A DNA stretch of 64,000 bases from an uncultured Spirochaetales bacterium. GTDB lineage: Bacteria; Spirochaetota; Spirochaetia; Sphaerochaetales; Sphaerochaetaceae. The notes beneath the pieces were generated by a model. That model was not told the DNA's origin, searched no databases, and worked only from the letters and a program-made list of their open reading frames with translations. Made by a program: the position numbers and the translations under genes. Position 1 is the stretch's first letter. Every line of letters begins with the position of its first letter. This document shows, piece by piece, positions 26,441 to 34,739 of this stretch. Location: contig CALXOO010000002.1 of NCBI GenBank assembly GCA_944390045.1, forward strand, positions 23,826-87,825, written 5' to 3'.

Positions 26441-27535
26441 ATGAGACTTCTGATCATCAATCCTGGTTCGACAAGCACCAAGGTCAGCGTCTTCGACGAT
26501 GAGGTGCCTGTATTTACAGAAAGTGTCTTCCACGATGCGCCCCAGCTGCTGGCTTATCCTACTACCAATGACCAGCTTCCATTCCGCAAAAAGGTGGTGC
26601 TGGACCTGCTTGAGGCGCATTCTGTTCCGGTAGAAAGCATAGACTGCTTCGTCGGCCGCGGCGGCTGCGCGTATTCCCAGAAGGAAGGCGTGATGGAGAT
26701 CGACAGGGCCCTGTACGAGGACACGAGAGACGACAGGGGCGGCAGTGACCATCCTGCCAAACTCGGCGTCATGATGGCCTGGGAGCTGGGAAATGAGTAC
26801 TCGAAGCCGATGTATACGCTCAATCCCACGAATGTCGATGAATATGATGATATCGCCAGGATAACAGGAATCAGAGGCGTATACCGGCGTGCCCAGTCGC
26901 ATGTGCTGAATCAGAAGGGAATTGCCCGTCTGCATGCGGCGAAGCTGGGACGGAAGTACAGCGACTGTTCATTCATCGTCTGCCATATTGACGGAGGAAT
27001 AACAGTGGCTGCCCACCGCAATGGCCGGATGATAGACGGCACTGAGGGAGCAGGGGGAGACGGCCCATTCACTCCGACCCGGCTGGGTTCGGTTCCGGTC
27101 ATGGAGATCGCGAGGTACCTTGAAGGACACACTCCTGCCGAACTTGAGGTCATGTGCTCCCGTTCCGGAGGCTTTGTCAGTCACTTCGGCACCTCGGACT
27201 CGGACCGCATCCACAATCTGGTCGTGGAGGGCGACGGACATGCTGTTCTCGTCTGGAATGCGATGATATACCAGATATGCAAGTCGGTCGGTGCCATGGC
27301 AGCCGTACTCGGCGGCAGAGTTGATGCGATTCTGCTCACAGGCGGCCTTGTCCGCTTCGATGACATTGTCGACGGCATCACAGAGCGCTGCAGATGGATA
27401 GCTCCGGTATGCGTCTACAAAGGCGAAGTGGAGCAGGAAGAGCTGTGCGGTGAGGTCCTCAAGGTCCTGCGGGGAACGGCACAGGCCGGCCGATATACCG
27501 GCCGTCCGGTCTTCAGCGGATTCAGCTGGGACTGA
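26441..27535 (+). CDS. buk: Butyrate kinase
   Basis: Transfers phosphate from butyryl phosphate to ADP, giving butyrate and ATP in the cytoplasm. At 364 residues it has the family length. ASKHA-fold motifs are INPGSTSTKVSVFDDE (first phosphate loop), FVGRGGCAY, CHIDGGITVAAHRNGRMIDG and LTGGLVRFDD. No phosphotransbutyrylase is next to it, so a branched-chain acyl substrate is an alternative. A TTGATG-N18-TACATT promoter at 26404-26433 lies 7 bases before the ATG and there is no Shine-Dalgarno sequence, another likely leaderless gene. Confidence 0.9.
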   Translation: MRLLIINPGSTSTKVSVFDDEVPVFTESVFHDAPQLLAYPTTNDQLPFRKKVVLDLLEAHSVPVESIDCFVGRGGCAYSQKEGVMEIDRALYEDTRDDRGGSDHPAKLGVMMAWELGNEYSKPMYTLNPTNVDEYDDIARITGIRGVYRRAQSHVLNQKGIARLHAAKLGRKYSDCSFIVCHIDGGITVAAHRNGRMIDGTEGAGGDGPFTPTRLGSVPVMEIARYLEGHTPAELEVMCSRSGGFVSHFGTSDSDRIHNLVVEGDGHAVLVWNAMIYQICKSVGAMAAVLGGRVDAILLTGGLVRFDDIVDGITERCRWIAPVCVYKGEVEQEELCGEVLKVLRGTAQAGRYTGRPVFSGFSWD

Positions 27536-27845
27536 ACGCCTCCTTCATGTACTGGATGAACCGTTTCGTCTCCGGTTTCTGCGCGGCGCTGAAGCAGTAT
27601 ATGCCATAGCTCAGTCTGCCGCTGTCCCTGACAGGGACGAAGGTCAGCCCGCTGTCCCTCCGGCAGCCCATTGCCGGAAGCAGCGCGACTCCATAGCCTG
27701 CCTCTGCCAGTGTCCTCGCCGCATCCTGTGTCGGGCACATGCGCAGCTCATCCGGATTTCTCCCCGCACAGAGTCTGTGCTGGATCCTGTCAACGGCCAT
27801 CGGGCAGGTCCTCGGACTGGAGAGTATGAGCCTGTCCATGCACTC
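27522..27845 (-). pseudogene. LysR-type regulator, C-terminal half only
   Basis: About 105 residues of the effector-binding domain remain. LILSSPRTCPMAVDRI, CPTQDAARTLAEAGYGVALLP and SGRLSYGIYCFSAAQKP follow the LysR substrate-domain order to a natural end at 27522. The DNA-binding half and the first part of the sensor domain are missing; upstream of about 27845 the frame runs into Arg-rich sequence that is not LysR-like, where the structured RNA begins. The 3' end overlaps the convergent butyrate kinase gene by 14 bases. Confidence 0.7.
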
Positions 27846-27869
27846 CCTGATGCGCGTCTGGAGGAGGAT

Positions 27870-28158
27870 GCGGAAACGTCGCCTTCTTGGCCGGCTTTCC
27901 GCTGCCGTCACGGGGCCTTGCTCCCCGTCGCCCTTCGCCCATGTTGGAGGGGGTTTGTCGTGCATGGCGCCGTCCCTACCTGACAGGACTTTTGACCATG
28001 CACCGCAGAAGCAGTGGACTAGAGCCACATCCACTGGTGCCTATATATTCCCGACCAACGTAGTTCAGAGGCCTGAGCCTCATCACTGGGGCTAGTCAAC
28101 GTCAGGCATTCGGAGTTTCCTCCTCATGCCTATAGTCTCGTGCTGCAGGTCGTTGACT
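27870..28158 (-). ncRNA. Candidate structured RNA of about 290 nucleotides, family unknown
   Basis: No frame gives a convincing protein, but the minus strand folds into consecutive perfect stems. An 8-bp stem AGUCAACG/CGUUGACU (28151-28158 with 28094-28101) encloses a hairpin at 28104-28131: AGGCAU/AUGCCU, a tandem GA/GA internal loop, GGAG/CUCC and a GAAA tetraloop. Then follow GAGGC/GCCUC (28068-28081), CAGUGGA/UCCACUG (28012-28036), GUGCAUGG/CCAUGCAC (27960-28003), ACGGGG/CCCCGU (27910-27928) and GCGGAAA/UUUCCGC (27870-27902). The GA pairs and GNRA loop form only on the minus strand. It lies just beyond the TRAP operon terminator and directly borders a truncated LysR gene. It could be an orphan omega-RNA-like or intron fragment; I could not assign it. 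Confidence 0.6.
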
Positions 28159-28180
28159 TTCCTCACTCCTTTTCATGCAG

Positions 28181-28206
28181 GAGGGGACCCTTGCGGATCC
28201 CCCCTC
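28181..28206 (-). terminator. Hairpin at the end of the TRAP operon
   Basis: GAGGGG (28181-28186) and CCCCTC (28201-28206) with inner pairing form a GC-rich hairpin 5 bases after the TRAP permease stop. There is no T-run on the minus strand, so termination may be weak and let transcription into the structured RNA. Confidence 0.5.
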
Positions 28207-28210
28207 ATGC

Positions 28211-30214
28211 TCATGATTTTGCAAGCTGTTCTTTGCGCTTCATTCCGTACTCGTAAACAACGACCAGGACCAGGGCTGTGAGGCCGACCAGGTCCGTCAC
28301 GGTACCGGGTATGACCATGCACAGTCCTCCGATTGCCAGGATTATCCTGACCAGCGGATTGAGATGCCTGCCGAGGTAGCCGTTCAGGGCTGCGGCTATG
28401 CCGAAGATGCCAAGCAGGGAAGTGATGCAGATCTGCACGATCTCAAAGACGCTTGTCACATTGACGAAGAGCATTGCCGGATTCAGGGCAAAGACATACG
28501 GTACAATGAAGGCCGCTATGGCCAGCTTGGTTGCCACAAGGCCCGTCCTCATCGGATCAGACTTGGCGATCGCACTTCCCGCATAGGCAGCCAGGGCCAC
28601 AGGCGGGGTTATGTCGGCGACGATTCCGAAATAGAAGACGAAGAAGTGGGCTGCCACCGGCTCGACATTCAGGGCAATCAGAATAGGCGCGCAGACACCT
28701 GCCATGATGCAGTAGTTTGCAGTGGTGGGAACGCCCATGCCAAGCACGATGCAGCACAGCATCGTCAGCAGGAGGGCGATCATGGCGATGCCCTGAGACA
28801 GGGATACGATGGTGCCCAGCAGTATGGAGGCAAGTCCTGTGACAGTGATGCAGCCTGAGATTATTCCGGCAATGCCGCAGGCGACGACGACTGTTATGGA
28901 ACTCCTGGAACCGTTCTCGAAGGCATCGAGTATCCAGCGGAATGACAGTGATGGCCGCTCTCCCTTTTCCTCTTCCTCACCGCCGTCAGTGGTGGCCTGG
29001 AAGTGCGGAACAATATTGTGGATTACTCCGACAACCATCGCGACCAGGATGGACAGTGTGGCTGAGTAGGCCATCGTGAAGGTGTTGGAACCTACCAGAT
29101 AGATCAGTGCGATGAGAGGCAGAAGAAGATAGATGTCCTTGATCAGGTCCCTGACCTTGGGCAGCATTTCCTTCGGTATTCCCTTCATGCCGCTCTTCTT
29201 CGCCTCCAGATGGACGGCGATGAAGATTCCTGTGAAGTAGAGCACTGCAGGCAGGATCGCCATGACGGCAATCTGTCCGTATGGTATGCCTGTGAACTCG
29301 GCCATGAGGAAGGCGGCGGCTCCCATGATCGGTGGCATGATCTGTCCGCCCGTGCTGGCCGCGGCCTCAACGGCGGCAGCGAACTCGCTCCTGTAACCCA
29401 TCTTCTTCATCATCGGAATCGTTATGGAGCCGGAACCGACTGTGTTCGCGACAGAGGATCCGGATGCCATGCCCTCCAGGGCGCTGGCGACAACGGCGAC
29501 CTTTGCCGGTCCTCCTGTGAAGCGTCCGACGGCCGTGTTGGCGAATCGGATGAAGAAATCTGCGACTCCGGTGCGCTCCAGGAAGGCTCCGAAGATGATG
29601 AAGATGACGATGTACTTCACGCAGACGCCGACAGGGGTGGAGAAGATTCCGTTTGCTGTGTAGAAAAGCGTCCTGATCAGCTGTGTCAGCCCGATCCCGC
29701 TTGCCAGAGTGTAGATGACAAGCGCTCCTGCCACGCAGAGGATCGGCAGACCCACACAGCGGCGGCAGAGTTCGACCAGGGCCAGGATTCCGATTGCTCC
29801 GACTGTCATGAAAACCGGATCCGCCATGATCCTGGCGGAGAGTCTGATGACAGTCATTGCGTTGGCTGCATAGTAGAAATATGCCCCGGCGCCCACGACC
29901 ATGATCACAATGTCGTACCAGGGCATGTGGTCAGGCTTCTCGATTCCCTTTTTCACGGGGAAGGTCAGGAAACCCAGAAGTATGATCATGCCCATGAAAA
30001 CCGAGTAGCGGATCTCCTGAAGCGTGGTCAGGAAGATGGCGTCAATGATGCAGTAGATGGCGAAGGCCGCCATGATGTAATGGATGACAGTCTTTCTCCA
30101 TCCGGTCCATATGCGGGTGTTTGACTCTCTGTCATACTTTTTCATCACGGCCTCCACATCGGCCATGGTTCCCACTGATTCATCGTGAATGAATTCTTCT
30201 TTCTTCTTTGACAA
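28211..30214 (-). CDS. TAXI-type TRAP transporter, fused small and large permease
   Basis: A 667-residue membrane protein combining the 4-helix small subunit (residues about 35-170) and the ~12-helix large subunit, as in TAXI TRAP systems. These sodium-driven importers take up carboxylates or glutamate-like compounds with a periplasmic TAXI protein. Conserved stretches include FLERTGVADFFIRFANTAVG, ASGSSVANTVGSGSITIPMM and GMGVPTTANYCIM. The start is a TTG at 30212-30214 placed 6 bases after AAGGAG; the N-terminal cytoplasmic tail begins SKKKEEFIHDE. It lies after a hairpin that follows the binding-protein gene. Confidence 0.92.
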   Translation of the reverse strand: MSKKKEEFIHDESVGTMADVEAVMKKYDRESNTRIWTGWRKTVIHYIMAAFAIYCIIDAIFLTTLQEIRYSVFMGMIILLGFLTFPVKKGIEKPDHMPWYDIVIMVVGAGAYFYYAANAMTVIRLSARIMADPVFMTVGAIGILALVELCRRCVGLPILCVAGALVIYTLASGIGLTQLIRTLFYTANGIFSTPVGVCVKYIVIFIIFGAFLERTGVADFFIRFANTAVGRFTGGPAKVAVVASALEGMASGSSVANTVGSGSITIPMMKKMGYRSEFAAAVEAAASTGGQIMPPIMGAAAFLMAEFTGIPYGQIAVMAILPAVLYFTGIFIAVHLEAKKSGMKGIPKEMLPKVRDLIKDIYLLLPLIALIYLVGSNTFTMAYSATLSILVAMVVGVIHNIVPHFQATTDGGEEEEKGERPSLSFRWILDAFENGSRSSITVVVACGIAGIISGCITVTGLASILLGTIVSLSQGIAMIALLLTMLCCIVLGMGVPTTANYCIMAGVCAPILIALNVEPVAAHFFVFYFGIVADITPPVALAAYAGSAIAKSDPMRTGLVATKLAIAAFIVPYVFALNPAMLFVNVTSVFEIVQICITSLLGIFGIAAALNGYLGRHLNPLVRIILAIGGLCMVIPGTVTDLVGLTALVLVVVYEYGMKRKEQLAKS

Positions 30215-30241
30215 TGCATTCTCCTTTGGTATCAAAAAGAT

Positions 30242-30265
30242 GGGGCTGTCAGATCAGACAGCCCC
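30242..30265 (-). terminator. Attenuating hairpin between the TAXI protein and TRAP permease genes
   Basis: GGGGCTGTC (30242-30250) and GACAGCCCC (30257-30265): a perfect 9-bp stem with a 6-base loop, followed on the minus strand by ATCTTTTTG. Partial termination here would give more binding protein than permease. Confidence 0.75.
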
Positions 30266-30285
30266 CGGATTATCAGCTGTCCGCA

Positions 30286-31254
30286 TCACAGCGAGGGGAC
30301 TTCGATTCCCTGTTCGGCGAAGTACCTTGCGGCGCCGGGATGGTATGGGACTGTGGTGATCGAGGTCGCGAAGGCGAGATCGAGCTCATTGCCCTTGTCG
30401 TGACTCTGTGCGATGGCCTCCCTGTCGTTGAAGATCGTGCTCACGACATCATAGACGGCATCCTCGCTGACATCGTTGCGTGCGATGATGACGGCTCCGA
30501 CAGCGACTGTCTGACAGTCGTCATCTGTTCCGTAGACGCTGGCCGGGATGGTGTAGGGAGTGTAGTAGGGCGAGGCCTCAAGAAGGGCATTCATGTGCTC
30601 GTCATCGATGGATACCAGCCTCACGTCATGCGTTGTCGCAAGAGTGGAGACTGCGACTGTCGGAGCACCCGCGACCACGAATGCGGCATCAATCTTTCCG
30701 TCCTGCAGGGCGTCGACGCTGTCGCCGAAGCTCTGATATGTGGGCGTGATGTCGGATTCCGTCAGTCCGTAGGCTGCCAGGATATCAAGCGCATTGTAAT
30801 AGACGCCGCTTCCGGATGATCCGATGGAGACCGTCTTGCCTTCAAGGTCGGCTACCGTCTTGATGGAAGGGTCGAGGGTGACGATCTGGACCTGCTCCAG
30901 ATAGAGGGCTGCGACCGTGGAGAAATCTGTGATCGCACCAAGCTCCGCGAAGAGGTTCGTTCCGTTGTATGCGTAGCTCATGACATCGGTCTGGACAAAG
31001 CCGAGCTGGTAGCTTCCCATGTCCATCATCTCGATGTTGTCCTGGCTGCCGGCACTGACGACAGCCACGACCTGTGTGCCTGTCTCTGATGAGATTCTCT
31101 GCGCGAGCACGTTGCCGAAGCCGTAGTATGTTCCCTGATCGCCTCCTGTTCCGAAGCGCAGTGTTCCTCCTGCGGACTCACCGGCTCCTCCAGCCATCAG
31201 CGGAGAAGCCAGAACAAGTGCCAAAACTACAAGAATTATAAGTGTCTTTTTCAT
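30286..31254 (-). CDS. TAXI-family TRAP transporter solute-binding protein
   Basis: A 322-residue periplasmic protein with signal peptide MKKTLIILVVLALVLASPLMA before AGGAGES. The mature part begins TLRFGTGGDQGTYYGFGNVLA, the conserved TAXI start in which the G-T-Y-Y stretch lines the ligand site; VSIGSSGSGVYYNALDIL, the second binding strand, follows. Ligands in the family include glutamate and other carboxylates. GGGAGG precedes the ATG at 31254. Being first in the operon and followed by an attenuator, it should be abundant. Confidence 0.92.
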   Translation of the reverse strand: MKKTLIILVVLALVLASPLMAGGAGESAGGTLRFGTGGDQGTYYGFGNVLAQRISSETGTQVVAVVSAGSQDNIEMMDMGSYQLGFVQTDVMSYAYNGTNLFAELGAITDFSTVAALYLEQVQIVTLDPSIKTVADLEGKTVSIGSSGSGVYYNALDILAAYGLTESDITPTYQSFGDSVDALQDGKIDAAFVVAGAPTVAVSTLATTHDVRLVSIDDEHMNALLEASPYYTPYTIPASVYGTDDDCQTVAVGAVIIARNDVSEDAVYDVVSTIFNDREAIAQSHDKGNELDLAFATSITTVPYHPGAARYFAEQGIEVPSL

Positions 31255-31342
31255 TCTGCCTCCCGGGGAGTTGGATGCAATTTTCTCGCTAATTCCTTTT
31301 AAAAACATGAAATGAAACAAGTTGCCAACCCCGTTGTATTCC

Positions 31343-31371
31343 ACTATCAGGCAAATAAGGCCTTGTGTCAA
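31343..31371 (-). promoter_or_regulatory. Promoter of the TAXI-TRAP operon
   Basis: On the minus strand TTGACA (31366-31371), 17 bases, GATAGT (31343-31348). The predicted leader is about 80 bases long. The remaining intergenic sequence up to the glgP terminator is AT-rich and shows nothing else I can name. Confidence 0.65.
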
Positions 31372-31478
31372 GACATGTTTATTCACTTTATATTCAGAAT
31401 ATTGCATAAAAATGCAAATATTTTTTCCTGTTGAGTGTCGTCTTTCACGCTTTCATGAAGTGTGGTGCATATACAGAA

Positions 31479-31506
31479 AGCCGGACCCGTCATCGCAGGT
31501 CCGGCT
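31479..31506 (-). terminator. Terminator of glgP
   Basis: AGCCGGACC (31479-31487) and GGTCCGGCT (31498-31506) form a 9-bp stem; on the minus strand TTTCTGT follows. It lies about 30 bases after the glgP stop. Confidence 0.75.
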
Positions 31507-31536
31507 CATGATGCGCTTTCGGAAAATCTCAGGCGC

Positions 31537-34071
31537 TTATTTCTGCTCCTTCCTGAAAAGCGGGTTGAATGCGTCCTCGAGGACGGTGTCCTTCGTACTC
31601 TTCTTCACGGGGCATGGCTTCACGTGCCAGATTTCCCCGGCATATTCCTGGATGGTCCTGTCAGAGGAGAACTTTCCGGAGGCGGCAATGTTGAGGATGG
31701 CCTTCCTGTTGAAGAGGTCGAAGTCATCTCTGTAGAGGTCTGTCGCCTCATTGTGCCTCTCGTGATACATCCTCAGATCCGCGAAGATGCAGTATTTGTC
31801 ACCGTAGTCGAAGAGCGAGCGGCGCAGCGGCTCGAAGATGTTCGGCTCGTTGAGGTTGAAGTGGTTGGAATCCACCAGCTCGATCACGCGCCTGATGGCC
31901 TCGTCCTTCTCGACCCACTCCAGCGGTCTGTAGTCCTTTCTCAGCCCAGCGATCTCTTCCTCCGTGTGTCCGAAGATGAAGATGTTGTCATCTCCGACCT
32001 CCTGGGCGATCTCCACGTTGGCTCCGTCAAGCGTTCCCATTGTCAGGGCACCGTTGATCATGAACTTCATGTTGCCGGTTCCTGATGCCTCGAGTCCTGC
32101 AGTGGAGATCTGCTCTGAAATGTTCGTGCAGGGAATGACGTGCTCGGCCATCGTGACGCGGTAGTTTGGCATGAAGTATACAGCCAGCCTGCCCCTTACA
32201 GCGGGGTCGTGGTTGATCACATGGGCGATGTTGTTGATGAACTTGATGATCAGCTTCGCGTTGACATAGCCGGGTGCAGCCTTTCCGCCGAAGAGGAAAG
32301 TCGTGGGCGGGAAGGCCTGGGCAAAGGCGCTGTCATTCTTCAGCCTGTCATAGATCATGAGAATGTTGAGCGCGTTCATCAGCTGCCTCTTGTACTCATG
32401 GATTCTCTTGACCTGCACATCCATGATCGTATCGGGATTGATGATGATGCCGCTGTCCTTTCTGAGGAAGTCGGCGGCGCGCAGCTTGGCCTCGTACTTG
32501 ATCTTCGCGAAGTCCTCCCTGAAGGCCTTGTCGTCCGCAAAAGGTCTGAGTCTGGCTATCTGGCTGAAGTCCGTGATCCAGCCGTCTCCGATCGCCTCTG
32601 TGATCTTCCTGGCAAGACTCGGGTTCGCATCAAGCAGCCATCTGCGCTGGGTGATGCCGTTGGTCTTGTTGTTGAAGCGGTCCGGGAAGATGGTGCTGAA
32701 CTCCGGGAACATGGAAGTCTTCAGCAGGTCGGAGTGGAGCCGGGCCACACCGTTGGTGCTGTGGGTTCCGATGATGGCAAGATTCGCCATGCGCACCATC
32801 TTTGGGTTTGACTCCTCGATGATGGAGACCTTTGCTATCTTGTCGCTCTGCATCGGGAAGAAGGAGACCGCCTTCTGGAGGAAGCGGTGGTTGATTTCGT
32901 AAATGATCTGCATGTGTCTGGGCAGGATTGACTCCAGCATGGGAATTGACCACTTCTCAAGTGCCTCCGGCATGAGTGTGTGGTTTGTGTAGCCCAGTGT
33001 CCTGACAGTGATGTCCCAGGCCTCGTCCCAGGAGAGGTTCTCCTGGTCGATGAGAATCCTCATCAGTTCGGGAACCGCGATTGACGGATGGGTGTCGTTG
33101 AGCTGGATGGCTGCCTCGTCAGGGAATCTGGACCAGCTGTACTTTCCGGTCCTCTTGAAGCGGCGGACGATGTCTGCCAGCGAGCAGGCCACAAAGAAGT
33201 ACTGCTGCTTGAGCCTCAGTTCCTTGCCCATGTAGAGAGTGTCGTTGGGGTAGAGGACCTGTGAGATGTTCTCCGCATTGATCTTGTGGCGGACAGCCTC
33301 CGTGTAATCACCTGAGTTGAACTCCTCGAAGCTGAACTCCATCGGTGACTGTGCGGACCAAAGGCGGAGTGTGTTGATTGTCTTTCCGCCGTAGCCGATG
33401 ACAGGTGTGTCATAGGCCAGGCCGTTCACCTGCTCGGCGGGCACCCACTTGAAGATGTCTCGTCCGTTCTCGCGGATGACCTTGACCTCGCCTCCGAAAT
33501 AGACAGGATATACCAGATCGCTCCTCTTGACTTCCCAGGGATTGCCGTTCTTGAGCCAGTTGTCAGGCTGCTCGACCTGCCAGCCGTTTCTCACCTGCTG
33601 GTTGAAAATACCGTAATTGTATCTGATTCCATAGCCGTAGGCCGGAATCTCCAGTGTGGCCAGAGAGTCCAGAAAGCAGGCTGCAAGGCGTCCGAGGCCT
33701 CCGTTTCCAAGTCCTGCGTCGGGTTCCTGGTCGACCAGGTCCTCAAGCTGGTAGCCGAGTGAGGAGAGCGCCTCGCGCACCGGCTTCTCAAGTCCGAGGT
33801 TAATTATGTTGTTCGTCATGGCCCGTCCCATGAGGAACTCCAGCGAGAGGTAATAGACCCTCTTCGCGCTCTTCGCCCGCTGTGTCTTGCGGGAGATGTC
33901 CCACTGGTGGATGACCCTGTCCCTGATCGCCATGGCCAGTGCCTGATAGCGTGCCTCTTCTGTCGTATGGTAGACGTCAGCATCGAAAGTGTATTTCAGC
34001 TGTTCAGCGAAATCCTGGGCAATGTCCTTGGCCCCGTGTCCGTATCTTGTACGCTTTTCCGTAGTCGCCAT
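31537..34071 (-). CDS. glgP: Glycogen/maltodextrin phosphorylase
   Basis: Releases glucose-1-phosphate from alpha-1,4-glucans with phosphate and pyridoxal phosphate. At 844 residues it has the normal bacterial length. Signatures include DAGLGNGGLGRLAACFLDS, WEVKRSDLVYPVYFGG, the VKRIHEYKRQLMNALN stretch and the PLP-lysine region EASGTGNMKFMINGALTMGT. GGAGG precedes the ATG at 34071. It is a single-gene unit, divergent from lemA, with a TTGCTT-N18-TATAGT-like promoter in the intergenic region. With pgi at 54.8 kb it implies a glycogen store. Confidence 0.95.
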   Translation of the reverse strand: MATTEKRTRYGHGAKDIAQDFAEQLKYTFDADVYHTTEEARYQALAMAIRDRVIHQWDISRKTQRAKSAKRVYYLSLEFLMGRAMTNNIINLGLEKPVREALSSLGYQLEDLVDQEPDAGLGNGGLGRLAACFLDSLATLEIPAYGYGIRYNYGIFNQQVRNGWQVEQPDNWLKNGNPWEVKRSDLVYPVYFGGEVKVIRENGRDIFKWVPAEQVNGLAYDTPVIGYGGKTINTLRLWSAQSPMEFSFEEFNSGDYTEAVRHKINAENISQVLYPNDTLYMGKELRLKQQYFFVACSLADIVRRFKRTGKYSWSRFPDEAAIQLNDTHPSIAVPELMRILIDQENLSWDEAWDITVRTLGYTNHTLMPEALEKWSIPMLESILPRHMQIIYEINHRFLQKAVSFFPMQSDKIAKVSIIEESNPKMVRMANLAIIGTHSTNGVARLHSDLLKTSMFPEFSTIFPDRFNNKTNGITQRRWLLDANPSLARKITEAIGDGWITDFSQIARLRPFADDKAFREDFAKIKYEAKLRAADFLRKDSGIIINPDTIMDVQVKRIHEYKRQLMNALNILMIYDRLKNDSAFAQAFPPTTFLFGGKAAPGYVNAKLIIKFINNIAHVINHDPAVRGRLAVYFMPNYRVTMAEHVIPCTNISEQISTAGLEASGTGNMKFMINGALTMGTLDGANVEIAQEVGDDNIFIFGHTEEEIAGLRKDYRPLEWVEKDEAIRRVIELVDSNHFNLNEPNIFEPLRRSLFDYGDKYCIFADLRMYHERHNEATDLYRDDFDLFNRKAILNIAASGKFSSDRTIQEYAGEIWHVKPCPVKKSTKDTVLEDAFNPLFRKEQK

Positions 34072-34078
34072 AAAGCCT

Positions 34079-34189
34079 CCGAAATTGTCAAATCAACCGC
34101 CTAACTATATATAACTTCCTATGCCTTAAGCAAGTGTTTGCCTGGAAAGGCAACATTGACAAAAAAAGTGGGCAGGGTGACAATTTCGG
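34079..34189. promoter_or_regulatory. Perfect 12-bp inverted repeat framing the glgP-lemA divergent promoters
   Basis: CCGAAATTGTCA (34079-34090) and TGACAATTTCGG (34178-34189) are exact reverse complements 88 bases apart. Each copy sits directly before one start codon, so both genes are preceded by the same 12-mer in their own sense. In lemA the repeat contains the -10 element; in glgP it abuts the ribosome-binding site. A shared regulator or symmetric duplication is likely. Confidence 0.6.
34156..34184 (+). promoter_or_regulatory. Leaderless promoter of lemA
   Basis: TTGACA (34156-34161), 17 bases, GACAAT (34179-34184), then six bases (TTCGGC) before the ATG at 34191. There is no Shine-Dalgarno sequence. 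Confidence 0.65.
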
Positions 34190-34190
34190 C

Positions 34191-34739
34191 ATGATCGTTC
34201 TCATTGTGGCACTGGTCATTCTGGCCGTTATAGTCATCTATCTCGTGGCGACCTACAACTCCTTCGTCGGCCTGCGCAACAAGGCTGAGGAGGCGCTGAG
34301 CGCCCTGGATGCCCACCTGAAGCAGCGCTATGACCTGATTCCCAATCTCGTGGAGACAGTCAAGGGCTATGCGAGGCATGAGGAAGAGACGCTGACCCGG
34401 GTGGTCAACGCCCGCAATCAGGCCATGGCCGCGCCTGCTGCCGGAAAGGGCAGGGCCGAGGATGCGCTCTCTGGCAGCCTGAAGAGCCTGTTCGCCCTGG
34501 GTGAGGCCTATCCCGGCCTCAAGGCCGACGCCTCATTCCTGGACCTGCAGCAGAAGCTGGCACGGCTGGAGGATGACATCCTCAATGCCCGCAAGTACTA
34601 CAATGCGATCGCCCGTTCAATGAACGACAAGGTCCAGATGTTCCCCAGCAGTCTGGTGGCAGCTGCCTTCCACTTCCAGCGTCTGTCATACATAGAAGTG
34701 AGCGATGACGAGAGGCGCAATGCAGAGGTGCGCTTTTGA
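34191..34739 (+). CDS. lemA: LemA family membrane protein
   Basis: A 182-residue protein with one N-terminal membrane helix (MIVLIVALVILAVIVIYLV) followed by the LemA core: TYNSFVGLRNKAEEAL, LKQRYDLIPNLVETVKGYA and DDILNARKYYNAIARSMN. The family has a helical bundle facing away from the cytoplasm and often pairs with a DUF2207 protein, as here. Its function is not well defined. Starting at 34191 puts the membrane helix at the very N-terminus and the -10 element 6 bases upstream; a longer in-frame start at 34134 lacks support. Confidence 0.9.
   Translation: MIVLIVALVILAVIVIYLVATYNSFVGLRNKAEEALSALDAHLKQRYDLIPNLVETVKGYARHEEETLTRVVNARNQAMAAPAAGKGRAEDALSGSLKSLFALGEAYPGLKADASFLDLQQKLARLEDDILNARKYYNAIARSMNDKVQMFPSSLVAAAFHFQRLSYIEVSDDERRNAEVRF

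Noticed and set aside
27739..28095. 118-codon plus-strand frame across the LysR remnant and structured RNA
   Set aside because: It straddles two unrelated segments, has no family match and is best explained by the minus-strand features.
27870..28158. RNase P RNA
   Set aside because: GAGGAAAGUC and GGAGCAAGG resemble pieces of RNase P, but the other universal segments and the P4 helix partner are missing.
29210..30124. 304-codon frame opposite the TRAP permease
   Set aside because: An Asp/Gly/His-rich composition typical of the complement of membrane helices.
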